Origin: Pelomonas sp047654805
Lineage (GTDB): Bacteria; Pseudomonadota; Gammaproteobacteria; Burkholderiales; Burkholderiaceae_C
Reading direction: 5' to 3'
Length of the DNA stretch: 64,000 nt
NCBI RefSeq assembly: GCF_047654805.1
Contig: NZ_JASGIV010000001.1
Coordinates: 1,984,001 to 2,048,000, forward strand
The notes under the pieces: generated by a model
What the model was told of the DNA's origin: nothing
What the model saw: only the letters and a program-made list of their open reading frames with translations
Databases searched by the model: none
Program-made: the position numbers and the translations under genes
Part shown: one piece after another, positions 26,300 to 35,123 of the stretch
Position numbering within the stretch: the stretch's first letter is position 1
Layout: every line of letters starts with the position of its first letter

Positions 26300-27348
26300 T
26301 TCACTGACGACGGATTGGTTTCACTGCATTGGGAGAACCCGGCCGGCCCGGATGTCCTTGCTGAGATCCGGCGCACAAGCACAGCACGGGACGTCCGCGA
26401 GGGGCTGCTTGCTCTCGCCTATGCGCTCGACAGCGCTGCCCGGCCGGCAACTGGCCTATGCGTGGTCGTGGACAGCCGCCTGTCCACGCCTCGCCTGGAG
26501 GCTGAGCTGAACCGCTTCCGCACCATTGTGCGCCCCGAGGTTGCCCATCGCATCCATCTGGTCGCCGCCAAGACGGGCCAGATCTTCCACCTGAGCGGCA
26601 ACGCCCCCGAGTTCCCGCAGCCGTTCTTGCGCGCGCTCGACAGGGCCGTGCAGGATGAGGGCATGGGCAACGCGTCCACCCGCGTCACCCGCCAGCAGGT
26701 CAAGGCGACTCTCGTCGAGCGCGCTTTGTGCGGCTTGCCGCCGATAACGCTTGCAGAACTGCGCCGGCACACAGGTGCCAGCTACCAGACGGCCTCGGCC
26801 GCACTGACCGAGCTGCACCAACTCAACATCGTCGCCGGCGAGCGCGACGGTCCGATCGACTTGTGGCTACAACCGAGGGTATTGCTCAAGCTGGCCGACG
26901 AGCACGCGGCTGCCCGCAAGGAGCTTCGCTACGTTGACCCATCAGGTCTCGCACGCGTGCCCAGCGCTATGGCCGACCGCCTCCTGTCACTGCGAAGCAA
27001 GGGCGTCGCGGGGAAGACGGCCATCTCCGGAGTGCTGGGTGCGCTGCGCTTTTCCCCGACCTGAACGTCACGGCTGCGCCGCGGCTGGACTTGAGCGTCT
27101 ATGACGGTGACTTCCGGTTCGTACCCAAGCTGGATGCGGGCCTGGTGGATGCGGACGCCGCCAAACGCCAGCCTCTGCTCGTGCTGCATCTGCAGCGTGA
27201 CTGTCGGCCGCCAGAGAGCGTTGCACGTGAGCCCGAACTGGCCGCACGGCTGGACTGCCTGGCCGACCTGGAACAACTCGGTCTACAGGCAGAGGCTGAG
27301 GAGTTCGCGCACCAGCTGTGTGAAGCCGCAAGAAGGAAAGCACCATGA
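26285..27348 (+). pseudogene. Winged-helix antitoxin-like protein with a frameshift
   Basis: The first frame runs 26285-27064 (259 residues) and has a winged helix near residues 160-190 (PITLAELRRHTGASYQTASA). Coding continues in another frame: ALFPDLNVTAAPRLDLSVYD and onwards to 27348. The switch is in or near the TTTTCCCC run at 27050-27057. The second frame ends in an ATGA overlap with the nucleotidyltransferase gene, showing the C-terminal part belongs to the same operon. The intact protein would be about 354 residues. Context suggests the antitoxin of a type IV-like pair. The frameshift may be mutation, sequencing error or, less likely, programmed. Confidence 0.7.
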
Positions 27349-28271
27349 AATTGGATGCAACGCTCTCACCGGCGGAGGTTCTGGCCCAGGTGGCCCAAGC
27401 GCTTCCAGCTGATGTTCGGGCCGACGTCATCATCATCGGCAGCCTCGCGGCCGGGTACCACTTTTTCGCCGGCGACGGTGCCCGCGCAATCCGCACGAAG
27501 GATGTGGACTGCCTGTTTTCCCCGCACTCGAAGGCGGTGGCTGCGGTGACGGAAGTGACCGACCAGCTCATCCGGGCGGACTGGAAGCTGCGCGAGAGCC
27601 AGAGCTGGAGCCGACCGGGCACAAAGGATGATCCAGAAGACGGCCTGCCGATGGTACGGCTTCGCCCGCCTGGTGAGACCGCAAGCCCCTGGTTCCTGGA
27701 ACTGCTGTCGGCTCCGCCGGCGTTCAATCCGGATGCGCAGGGCAAGAAACTGCGTCGTGTGGAAACCAGCATCGGCCACTTTGCGATCTGCAGCTTCGAC
27801 TTTCTTGCGCTGGCGGAATGGGAGCCACTGGAAACGGTGTGCGGCCTGCGCATTGCGCGGCCAGAGATGATGGCGCTGGCCAACCTGCTTCATCACCCGG
27901 AGATCGCAGACACCCTGATCGCGGGCACCGATTACAAGCGCTCGAACAAGGATCTCGGGCTTGTGCTTGCTCTGGCCTACCTCACCACCGAGCGCGACCG
28001 CCGCGACGGCACCGAAGAGTTGGAAGCCTGGGCCGGCCGGATGTGGCGCGCGTTGCAAGACAAGTTCGGGAGCCAGGCTGCTGGTCTGGCGAACCGGGCC
28101 GGTGCCGGCCTGCGCGCGCTGCTGGCCAGCCAGACGGATCTCAAACAGGCGCTGCGTATTACCAACCTGGGCCTGCTGGCGTCGATGGACGTGTCGGTGG
28201 AAGCATTCAGCGCAACGGGCCGGCGTTTCTTGTCCGAAGTGATCGACGATTTAGAAAAGCTGGCTCAATGA
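27345..28271 (+). CDS. Nucleotidyltransferase, type IV toxin-like
   Basis: A 308-residue protein of the nucleotidyltransferase superfamily. The GS motif (IIIGSLAAGYHFF, G32-S33) and the catalytic D-V-D (TKDVDCLF, residues 53-55) are in the AbiEii/MenT-like arrangement. Such proteins transfer nucleotides to tRNA or other acceptors and act as toxins with a winged-helix partner. ATGA overlap with the upstream gene supports coexpression. It ends 63 bp before the IS1182-type inverted repeat, so the element inserted just behind it. Confidence 0.8.
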   Translation: MKLDATLSPAEVLAQVAQALPADVRADVIIIGSLAAGYHFFAGDGARAIRTKDVDCLFSPHSKAVAAVTEVTDQLIRADWKLRESQSWSRPGTKDDPEDGLPMVRLRPPGETASPWFLELLSAPPAFNPDAQGKKLRRVETSIGHFAICSFDFLALAEWEPLETVCGLRIARPEMMALANLLHHPEIADTLIAGTDYKRSNKDLGLVLALAYLTTERDRRDGTEELEAWAGRMWRALQDKFGSQAAGLANRAGAGLRALLASQTDLKQALRITNLGLLASMDVSVEAFSATGRRFLSEVIDDLEKLAQ

Positions 28272-28511
28272 GTGAAGCCGGCCGCGCAAGGTTTCGTTTG
28301 TCGACCAAGCTGCTGACCATGACCTCAAACGGCTGACCTCTTCGCAGCGAGGCTGTGTGAGAACGCACCGGATGCTCGTTCGCGATCAGAAGGCGCCCTT
28401 GATCCTGAGTGCTTGGCCTCTCATCCGGACTGATCGTGCTCATCGGCGTTGCGAGCGCCATGGTGCATCTTCGAGGCCGTAGGTCCGGGCTACGGATCTG
28501 TAAAGGGGCGT

Positions 28512-29011
28512 CTACGCCCCCAGCAGTCGCATCGCCTTCTTGGTCCGCCCGAAGCCGAGGATGCTGAGGACGCGTTTGAAGTTGTACGCCAGCACGCTCA
28601 AACTCATCTCGGTCGCCACGTTCTTCATTCCTCGCATCAGGAGGTGTGTCCAGCCCATCCAATGCTTGAGGGTGCCGAAGACGTGCTCGATGGTGCTCTT
28701 GCGTACCGTCATGGCGCTGGGCATCCGGTCCAGCCGTTGCTGCACCTTGTCCATGACCTCCTCGTGCTCCCACCGCCTGATGCGTCGGTAATCGCTTGTC
28801 GTGAACCGTGCCTTCATCGGGCAAGCAGGACAGGCGCTTGACCAGTAGATGCGGATCTGCAGGCTGGCCTCTTCGCGGCTGAAGCGATGAATCGCACGCT
28901 GCCCGGCCGGGCATTGGTACTCGTCGGCGCGAGCGATGTAGATGAAGTCTGTCTTGTCGAACCGACCTTCAGCTCTGGCATTGGACGTCATGGGCTTGGG
29001 AACCAGCACGG
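28512..29011 (-). pseudogene. C-terminal part of IS1182-family transposase
   Basis: Reads TVLVPKPMTSNARAEGRFDK and further to a normal C-terminus. It contains the CPAGQ and CPAC cysteine region of IS1182 transposases and the catalytic-glutamate block VRKSTIEHVFGTLKHWMGW. It joins directly to the fragment at 31486-32434 when the IS21 insert and one copy of the 7 bp duplication are removed. It is inactive as it stands. Confidence 0.9.
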
Positions 29012-29134
29012 TGGCGGCGGACAATTATCTTGAGCGCTCAGCGACAACTATCGTGAGCGGTTGACGCAGGCCGCCGGGGAGCGTTTTGCGGGTGGGTTCC
29101 TACAGTGGTTGGCTTCCAGAGGGAGGCAGCCACG

Positions 29135-30628
29135 GTGCCCGGCAAACGCATAACGGACCTGCAAGTGAGCAAGTACAAGGAACTGAGGGGCAAGCACAGC
29201 CAGGAGGCTGCTGCAGCCAAGACGGGCATCAGCGTGGCCAGCGCGCGGCGGCTGGAATCGGCGACGACATTGCCATCACAACGCCCACCGCGACACTGGC
29301 GCACCCGCGCCGACCCGCTGGCCGAGGTGTGGGCCAGTGAGGTGGTGCCCATGCTGGAAGGCGCACCGTCGTTGATGGCCGTCACCGTGCTGGAGGAGTT
29401 GCAGCGCCGCCACCCCGAGCGGTTCGCCGATGGAGTGCTGCGCACGCTGCAGCGGCGCGTGAGCCAGTGGCGCGCCGAGCACGGCGGCGAGCGCGAGTTG
29501 TTCTTCGCGCAGGAGCATCCGCCGGGCCGGCTGGGGCTGTCGGACTTCACTGTGGCCGACGATCTGGACGTCAGTCTGGGGGGGCTGGCCTTCCCACACC
29601 GGCTGTACCAGTTCGCGCTGGCCCACAGCGGCTGGCGCCATGCGAGGGTGGTCCTGGGCGGTGAGAGCTTCCAGAGCCTGGCTGCAGGGCTACAAGACGC
29701 GCTATGGATGGCCGGTGGCGTCCCGCAGGAACACCGCACCGACAGCCTGTCGGCGGCCTTCAACAACCTGGCCGAGCGCGAAGAGCTGACGCGGCGTTAC
29801 CAGGCCCTGTGCAAGCACTATGGCATGCGGCCCACGCGCAATAACACCGGCGTGAGCCACGAGAACGGCTCCATTGAAGCGCGCCAAGGCAGCCTCAAGC
29901 GCGGACTGGACCAGGCTCTGCTGCTGCGTGGCAGCCGCGAGTTCGATGACCTGCCGGCCTATGAGCAGTTCGTGGCGGAGACCGTGCGCCGGCTCAACGC
30001 GCGCTGCGCGCGCGCATGGGAAGTCGAGCGCACCAGCCTTCAACCGCTGCCGACTCGGCGCACGTCCGACTTCGAGGAGATGGATGCGCGCGTTAGCAAG
30101 TTCGGCGTGTTCAGCGCCAAGAGCGTGCTCTACAGCGTGCCGTCGCGCCTGGCCGGTCAACGGTTGAAGGTGAGGCTGCACAGCACCTATCTGGACGCCT
30201 GGCTGGGCGGAGTGAAGGTCTTCGAGTGCGAGCGGCTGCATGCCAGCACGGCCGATCGCCACCCCAAGCGCATTGACTGGCGTCACATGCTGCCCAACTT
30301 GAAGCGCAAGCCCGGCGCCTTCGCGCGTTGGGTGTTGCGCGATGCGATGTTCCCGCGCAGCGAGTACGCCCTGGCCTGGGAGCACATTAGCCAGGCGTTG
30401 CCCGAGCGGGCGGCCTGCCGCTTGATGGTGGACCTGCTGGACCTGGCCGACCGAGCCAACGTGGTGGCAGAGCTGGCCATCGAACTCGCTCGCTTGCTGG
30501 ATGGCGCCGAGCTCCCCGACATCGATGTGCTCAGGGACAGGTTCGCGCCACGACCGGCTGCGATGCCTCAGGTGGTCGTGGTGCTGCCGTCAGCGGCGGT
30601 CTACGACGAACTGCTGGAGGCCGCATGA
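29135..30628 (+). CDS. istA: IS21 transposase IstA
   Basis: A 497-residue DDE transposase from GTG at 29135, which has GGGAGG ten bases upstream; an earlier GTG at 29105 is less likely. The N-terminus is a helix-turn-helix (ELRGKHSQEAAAAKTGISVA). The integrase core shows the acidic triad in LGLSDFTVAD, EHRTDSLSAAF and ENGSIEARQGSLKR. Its stop overlaps the istB start (ATGA), typical of IS21. IstA cuts and joins element ends with help from IstB. Confidence 0.95.
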   Translation: MPGKRITDLQVSKYKELRGKHSQEAAAAKTGISVASARRLESATTLPSQRPPRHWRTRADPLAEVWASEVVPMLEGAPSLMAVTVLEELQRRHPERFADGVLRTLQRRVSQWRAEHGGERELFFAQEHPPGRLGLSDFTVADDLDVSLGGLAFPHRLYQFALAHSGWRHARVVLGGESFQSLAAGLQDALWMAGGVPQEHRTDSLSAAFNNLAEREELTRRYQALCKHYGMRPTRNNTGVSHENGSIEARQGSLKRGLDQALLLRGSREFDDLPAYEQFVAETVRRLNARCARAWEVERTSLQPLPTRRTSDFEEMDARVSKFGVFSAKSVLYSVPSRLAGQRLKVRLHSTYLDAWLGGVKVFECERLHASTADRHPKRIDWRHMLPNLKRKPGAFARWVLRDAMFPRSEYALAWEHISQALPERAACRLMVDLLDLADRANVVAELAIELARLLDGAELPDIDVLRDRFAPRPAAMPQVVVVLPSAAVYDELLEAA

Positions 30629-31413
30629 GTGCCGACACCAATGCATCGGGGGCAGCGGTGCCACTGATGCTCACCGAGCTGCGCCTGCCGACCATCAAGC
30701 GCTTGTGGGCCGATGTGGCCGCGCAGTCCAACCGCGAGGGCTGGCCGGCCGAGCGGCTGCTGCACACGCTGCTGGGCCATGAGATGGCCGAGCGCGAGAC
30801 GCGGCGCCTGGCCCGTGCACGGGTCGACAGCCAGCTGCCGCCGGGCAAGAGCCTGGCCGACTTCGACTTCGCTGCGGTGCCGGCCGTCTCCAAGGCCCAT
30901 GTGATGGCGCTGGCCGAGGCCGACAGCTGGATTGCGCAGGGCCACAACTTGCTGGCCTTCGGCCCGCCGGGCACCGGCAAGACGCATCTCGTGGCGGCCA
31001 TCGGCCACGCGCTGATCGACCGTGGGCTGAAGGTGCTGTTCGTGCGCACCAGCGAGCTGGTGCAGCGCCTGCAGGCAGCCCGGCGCGACCTGCGCCTGCC
31101 GGCGGAGTTGTCCAAGCTCGACCGGTTCGACTTGATCATCTTGGACGACCTCAGCTATGCACGGCGCGACCAGGCCGAGACCTCGGTGCTGTTCGAGCTG
31201 ATCGCCGAGCGGTACGAGCGCAAGAGCCTGGCCATCACGGCCAACGCACCGTTCTCGGCGTGGGATGAGGTCTTCCCGGACAAAGCCATGACGGTGGCTG
31301 CGGTCGACCGCCTGGTGCATCACTCGACCATCCTGGAGATGAACGTGGACAGCTACCGACGCCGCGCTGCGTTGCCGGCGCGCCGGCAACGCAGCGCACC
31401 TCCAACACCGTGA
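30625..31413 (+). CDS. istB: IS21 helper ATPase IstB
   Basis: A 262-residue AAA+ ATPase related to DnaC. Walker A FGPPGTGKTHL lies near residue 112, Walker B is LIILDDLSYARRD, and the sensor region is LAITANAPFSAWDEVF. IstB remodels target DNA and regulates IstA. It ends 65 bp before the right end of the element. Confidence 0.96.
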   Translation: MSADTNASGAAVPLMLTELRLPTIKRLWADVAAQSNREGWPAERLLHTLLGHEMAERETRRLARARVDSQLPPGKSLADFDFAAVPAVSKAHVMALAEADSWIAQGHNLLAFGPPGTGKTHLVAAIGHALIDRGLKVLFVRTSELVQRLQAARRDLRLPAELSKLDRFDLIILDDLSYARRDQAETSVLFELIAERYERKSLAITANAPFSAWDEVFPDKAMTVAAVDRLVHHSTILEMNVDSYRRRAALPARRQRSAPPTP

Positions 31414-31485
31414 TCAACACCCATCCGCACCGCTCAAGATAGTTGACGCTGGCAGCTCAGGATAGTTGACGCCGGGCAAGCACGG

Positions 31486-32434
31486 CCACCCCGGCATCCT
31501 CGCAAGCCTTAAGGCCTGGACCGCTGTAGTAGCCGCGGTCGGCAATGGCCTTGAGCAGGTGCTTGCCCATCGCGTCGCGTGCAGCCAGAGCGATTGCACT
31601 GAGCTGCGCCCTGTCGCTGCCGTTGTTCGTGACCTCGTGGGCAACGATCAGATGGTTCTTGGTGTCCACCGCCGTTTGTACGTTGTAGCCCACCATGGCC
31701 GTACCCTTGGCGCTGTAGGTGGTCATGGCCCGTGCATCGGGGTCCGTCCGGGAGAGTTGCCGATCCGGCAGGGTCTCCAGTTGCGCCTTGATGGCTTGCA
31801 GCTCTTGCATGCGCTGGCGCATCTTCTGGATCTTGCCTTGCAGGCGCTCGGTCTTGGCCTGCATCTCCGTGGGCTGGGTCCGATCTGCTGTCTCCAGTGC
31901 ATCGAGGTAGCGCTGGATACTCTCTTCCAGCCCCCGTTCGCGACGCTCGATCTTGCCCGGCGTGTAGTTGCGCTCGCGGTTGTTGAGCGCCTTGAACTTG
32001 CTGCCGTCGATGGCCACGACAGCTTGGGTGAACAGCCTCAGCTCGCGGCACAGCAGCACGAAGCGACGGCAGACATTGCGAATGCCTTTGCCGTTGTGGC
32101 GACGGAAGTCTGCGATGGTCTTGAAGTCGGGGGCGAGCCGGCCGGTCAGCCACATCAGCTCCACGTTGCGCTGGCACTCGCGCTCCAGGCGGCGGCTGGA
32201 CTGGATGCGGTTGAGGTAGCCGTACAGGTACAGCTTCAACAGCACCGACGGGTGATACGAAGGGCGCCCCGTTGCGGCTGGGCTCGCGCCGTCGAAGCCC
32301 AACGACACCAGATCCAACTCATCGATGAAGACGTCGACGATGCGAACGGTGTTGTCTTCTGCAATGAAGTCGTCCAGGCACTCTGGCAGCAGCGTGACCT
32401 GGTGCCGATCCTCTCCCTCGATAAATCGCTTCAT
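31486..32434 (-). pseudogene. N-terminal part of IS1182-family transposase
   Basis: Starts MKRFIEGEDRHQVTLLPECL and includes GRPSYHPSVLLKLYLYGYLN, the first catalytic aspartate block VVAIDGSKFKALN and the second GYNVQTAVDTKNHLI with ADRGYYSG. It stops at the IS21 insertion, after AGVAVLA. A coiled-coil segment lies near residues 165-215. The remaining C-terminus is at 28512-29011. Confidence 0.92.
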
Positions 32435-32627
32435 GAAGCGGCCCGGGCTGTGGCGTTCCCACAATCTAGGCAGTGGCGCGCGCTATCCAAGGAGGGTTTT
32501 CACATGACGTTCAACGGAAGGCGTCACTCGCGTGTCTACGCTGGCAACGGCAGCCGGCAGGTTGCCGTACGCAGTAGATTCAGTGCCGCGTAGAGTGTGA
32601 TGCCGCTGCTCAGACGCCAACAGAATC

Positions 32628-32999
32628 GTGGTTCGCAACCCCCAAGCAATTTGCATCCGATGTGGGCACTTCAAGGCTCGCGCGCTCACCCGGTGCGGCA
32701 ACTGCCTGTTCGAGCCTGCCACCCCGGAGGACTCGGCACGCTCCTTGATCCTTTCGAGGCCCTTCGATGTGGCAGAGCAAGTCCTCGGGCTAACGCCCCC
32801 TGAGCTTCGAGCCGCCGCCAGACGGATCCGAGAAGGCCACGGCTATGAATTCGATCCCGTCATGCTCGCAAGAGTCATGGCACAGCACGAAGACGCAAAG
32901 GCAATCACCAAGCGCCGGCTAGTTCTTGATGCGCTGCGTTGGCTTGGCCCGCCACTGGCACTGCTTGCGCTCGTACTTTGGCTTGTCACGCACAAATGA
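32628..32999 (+). CDS. Zinc-ribbon membrane protein, possible passenger of the IS1182-type element
   Basis: A 123-residue protein from a GTG start. The N-terminus has a four-cysteine ribbon (CIRCGHFKARALTRCGNC) and the C-terminus one membrane segment (PPLALLALVLWLVTHK). It lies between the inner and outer copies of the IS1182 right end, on the strand opposite the transposase. Either the element picked up a passenger, or two element ends bracket an old chromosomal gene. Function unknown. Confidence 0.6.
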   Translation: MVRNPQAICIRCGHFKARALTRCGNCLFEPATPEDSARSLILSRPFDVAEQVLGLTPPELRAAARRIREGHGYEFDPVMLARVMAQHEDAKAITKRRLVLDALRWLGPPLALLALVLWLVTHK

Positions 33000-33095
33000 C
33001 CTGGGCCCGATCAAGGGGGCGTTTTCACACAGCCTCCAGCGGAAGCGGTCATCGACGCTGGAGCAGCTTCTGGTGTTTGGCCCGGCTTGATGTCA

Positions 33096-33611
33096 TCAGT
33101 CGACCTTCGGAGCACCATCGTTTACGACGAACTCGCGCAGTTCCGGGAACTCCGGCGGCAGCAACTCCCGCACCGAAGAGAACGGCAACCTCTGGAATGC
33201 GCGTTCCCAGAACCTCTGCGCATGCACGTCCGCGCTAAACACGCAAATGAGCCAAGGGCTGTCCGAGGACGTAATCATCTGATGAACCACGTTGCTGGCG
33301 ATGCCCAACCCGCGGTACTTGGGCAGGACATAGAGATCAGCCAGCTCTTTGATCTCTCGCTCGTGCAACCACTGAAGTCCGACGAGTAGGAATCCGACGA
33401 TGTTGACGCCATGGTGGATGACGTAGCCCTCAGCGACGGCATGGGGATCGCGCAGGCGGGCCAGGAACGCCGACAACGAATTGAACCGACCTTGCGAGTC
33501 AATGTCCTCTTGTGACCAAGCCGATGATTCGAGCTCGTAAAACTGCCAGAGGTTGTCCAGCAACTGAGCGTCTGCGGCCGAGATAGGAGCGAGGGTGATC
33601 GAAGCAGGCAT
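33096..33611 (-). CDS. GNAT-family N-acetyltransferase
   Basis: A 171-residue acetyltransferase. The acetyl-CoA loop is LADLYVLPKYRGLGIASNVVHQM (Q/RxxGxG/A), followed by the final beta strands (LICVFSADVHAQRFWERAFQRL). Substrate unknown; related proteins include the YokL/aminoglycoside-type subgroup. The start at 33611 was chosen because the upstream extension to 33731 is arginine-rich high-GC shadow. It is the first chromosomal gene after the IS complex. Confidence 0.85.
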   Translation of the reverse strand: MPASITLAPISAADAQLLDNLWQFYELESSAWSQEDIDSQGRFNSLSAFLARLRDPHAVAEGYVIHHGVNIVGFLLVGLQWLHEREIKELADLYVLPKYRGLGIASNVVHQMITSSDSPWLICVFSADVHAQRFWERAFQRLPFSSVRELLPPEFPELREFVVNDGAPKVD

Positions 33612-33901
33612 GGCCGGATTAGCGCATGGCCGGGGGGCCTTCAACTGGCCGCTTTCAGCCTGAAAGCGACGCCGGCTTTGCAGCGTTAGGAGCCGGTCGC
33701 CGTCGGCGGGTGTACTCACGGTAAGCGCCATTCAGCCGACACCCAGTCTCGCGACCAGCACCGCCACGGGTGGCAGCAATGCGGGGGGTCAGCTGACACA
33801 AGGCCCGCCACAGCGCGGTCTTGCACAGTGAGTGACCGGTCCTCGCATGCGCGACGGACTCGGCCCGACCCATTGGGGACATCCCGAGGCGGGAATAGCG
33901 G

Positions 33902-35101
33902 TCAGCCGCATCCTGGTGTTGCCGGCGCAGCAGCCTGCCAGGTCTCCAACTTGGCTGCCGCCGCAACCGGATCCGGCAGGGCGGCCATTTCCTGAGCGAC
34001 GGCTGCAGCGCCGATCGCGAGCGCGCCGCTCTCCAGCAGGGCCGCCAGCGCCGACGCCACGAGTGCCGCGGTCTGACGCTCCGGGTCCATGCTGCTGCCG
34101 GCATGGGCCGACTCAATGGCACGTGCGTTGCGGAAGTGATCTGCCGCCTGCGGCAGCACCAGGTGCGGAACGCCATGTGCCGCAGCCCCGAGCATGGTGC
34201 CCGCACCACCATGCGACACCACCACGTCGCAGTGCGGCAGCAGTGCCGCTTGGTCGACGAAGCGACGCACATGCACCTGGGCGCCAAGGTCGGCCAGACA
34301 TTTGGTGTCACCGTCTGCACCGATCGTGACGACCACGGACCCACCGACCCGGGCGGCAGCCCGGGCGGCGGCTACCAGTGCCGGGCTGCGGTTGAACACG
34401 GTACCGAAGGTGACGTAGATCCTCGGTCGCGGTGCCGCCGGCCCCTGCAGCGCCGCCCCCAGATCGGCGGGCGGTGCAGGCGGCGCCGTGCCCGCCGCGC
34501 GGTAGGCATTGAAGCGGAACACGCCCTTCTCCTCGGGCACAGGCAACGGCTGGAGGCTCCTGGGCGCGATGTCCAATGAGAGGTGCCTGTACAGGCCCCC
34601 ATCGGCGGAGGGCTCCAGGCCGCACGCCTGCCAATACGGGCCGAAAAAGCTCATTGCATCCTCAAGATACTCGCGCGGCGGTCGCAGCCCGTAGCCATGC
34701 ACCACGTTGCGCAATCCGAGTCGCCGGCAGACCAGGGGTGCGACCAGCGCTGCGGGTTCATGCACCACGAAGTCGGGGCGCCAATGACGGCCGGTCCGTT
34801 CCACGTCCTTCAGCATCGCTGGCCCAAGCACAGCGCCGAACAGCCTGGGAAAGGTGTATGCCGACAAGGTCTCGCCGGCGAACCGCGCGGCTTCGGCAAA
34901 CGCTGCGCGGAATTGGCGCCGGCTGGCCTCGAAGGTCAAACCGGCAGCGAAGAGATCGAAACCCTCGCCCTCCAGCACTGGCAGCGCGTCGGGTGCGGTT
35001 GCCCAGGCCACCTCGTGTCCCCGATGATGGAGTGCCCTGGCCAGGGGCCGCAAAGGCAGCATGTGGCCCAGCCCGCCCGTGGTGCAGAAGAGAACGCGCA
35101 T
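33902..35101 (-). CDS. MGT/UGT-type glycosyltransferase
   Basis: A 399-residue GT1-family enzyme. The N-terminal Rossmann start is LFCTTGGLGHMLPLRPLARAL. The donor-binding block VVVSHGGAGTMLGAAAHGVPHLVLPQAADH near residue 300 matches macrolide and natural-product glycosyltransferases (HGGxGT). It uses an NDP-sugar to glycosylate a small lipophilic acceptor. It sits 22 bp downstream of the Bug-family gene on the same strand. No biosynthetic cluster is adjacent, so the acceptor cannot be named. Confidence 0.88.
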   Translation of the reverse strand: MRVLFCTTGGLGHMLPLRPLARALHHRGHEVAWATAPDALPVLEGEGFDLFAAGLTFEASRRQFRAAFAEAARFAGETLSAYTFPRLFGAVLGPAMLKDVERTGRHWRPDFVVHEPAALVAPLVCRRLGLRNVVHGYGLRPPREYLEDAMSFFGPYWQACGLEPSADGGLYRHLSLDIAPRSLQPLPVPEEKGVFRFNAYRAAGTAPPAPPADLGAALQGPAAPRPRIYVTFGTVFNRSPALVAAARAAARVGGSVVVTIGADGDTKCLADLGAQVHVRRFVDQAALLPHCDVVVSHGGAGTMLGAAAHGVPHLVLPQAADHFRNARAIESAHAGSSMDPERQTAALVASALAALLESGALAIGAAAVAQEMAALPDPVAAAAKLETWQAAAPATPGCG

Positions 35102-35123
35102 CGTGTCCTGGTGGTCCTGGCCT

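Larger units (their letters stand above)
29012..31478 (+). mobile_element. Complete IS21-family insertion sequence
   Basis: Length 2467 bp, flanked by the 7 bp target duplication AGCACGG (29005-29011 and 31479-31485). The ends read TGGCGGCGGACAATTATC and, on the complement, TGCCCGGCGTCAACTATC (12 of 18 matches, TG...CA termini). Each end carries a second copy of the CAAYTATC-type site about 23 bp further in, the multiple terminal repeat pattern of IS21. It contains overlapping istA and istB and no frameshift, so it is potentially active. Confidence 0.92.
28335..33050. mobile_element. IS1182-family element interrupted by IS21-type element
   Basis: Outer ends 28335-28369 and 33016-33050 are inverted repeats (27 of 35 matches, core GGCTGTGTGARAACGC). 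A second, weaker copy of the right end lies at 32491-32525, 57 bp upstream of the transposase start. With the IS21 insert removed, 28335-32525 would be about 1.7 kb, the usual IS1182 size. The outer pair defines about 2.24 kb with one extra gene. No target duplication is visible at the outer ends. The transposase is split, so the element cannot move on its own. Confidence 0.75.

Noticed and set aside
33640..33700. Integron attC-like inverted region (GCGTTAGGAGCC) beside the GNAT gene
   Set aside because: The core does not fit GTTRRRY with a matching RYYYAAC partner, and no integrase or cassette series is present.
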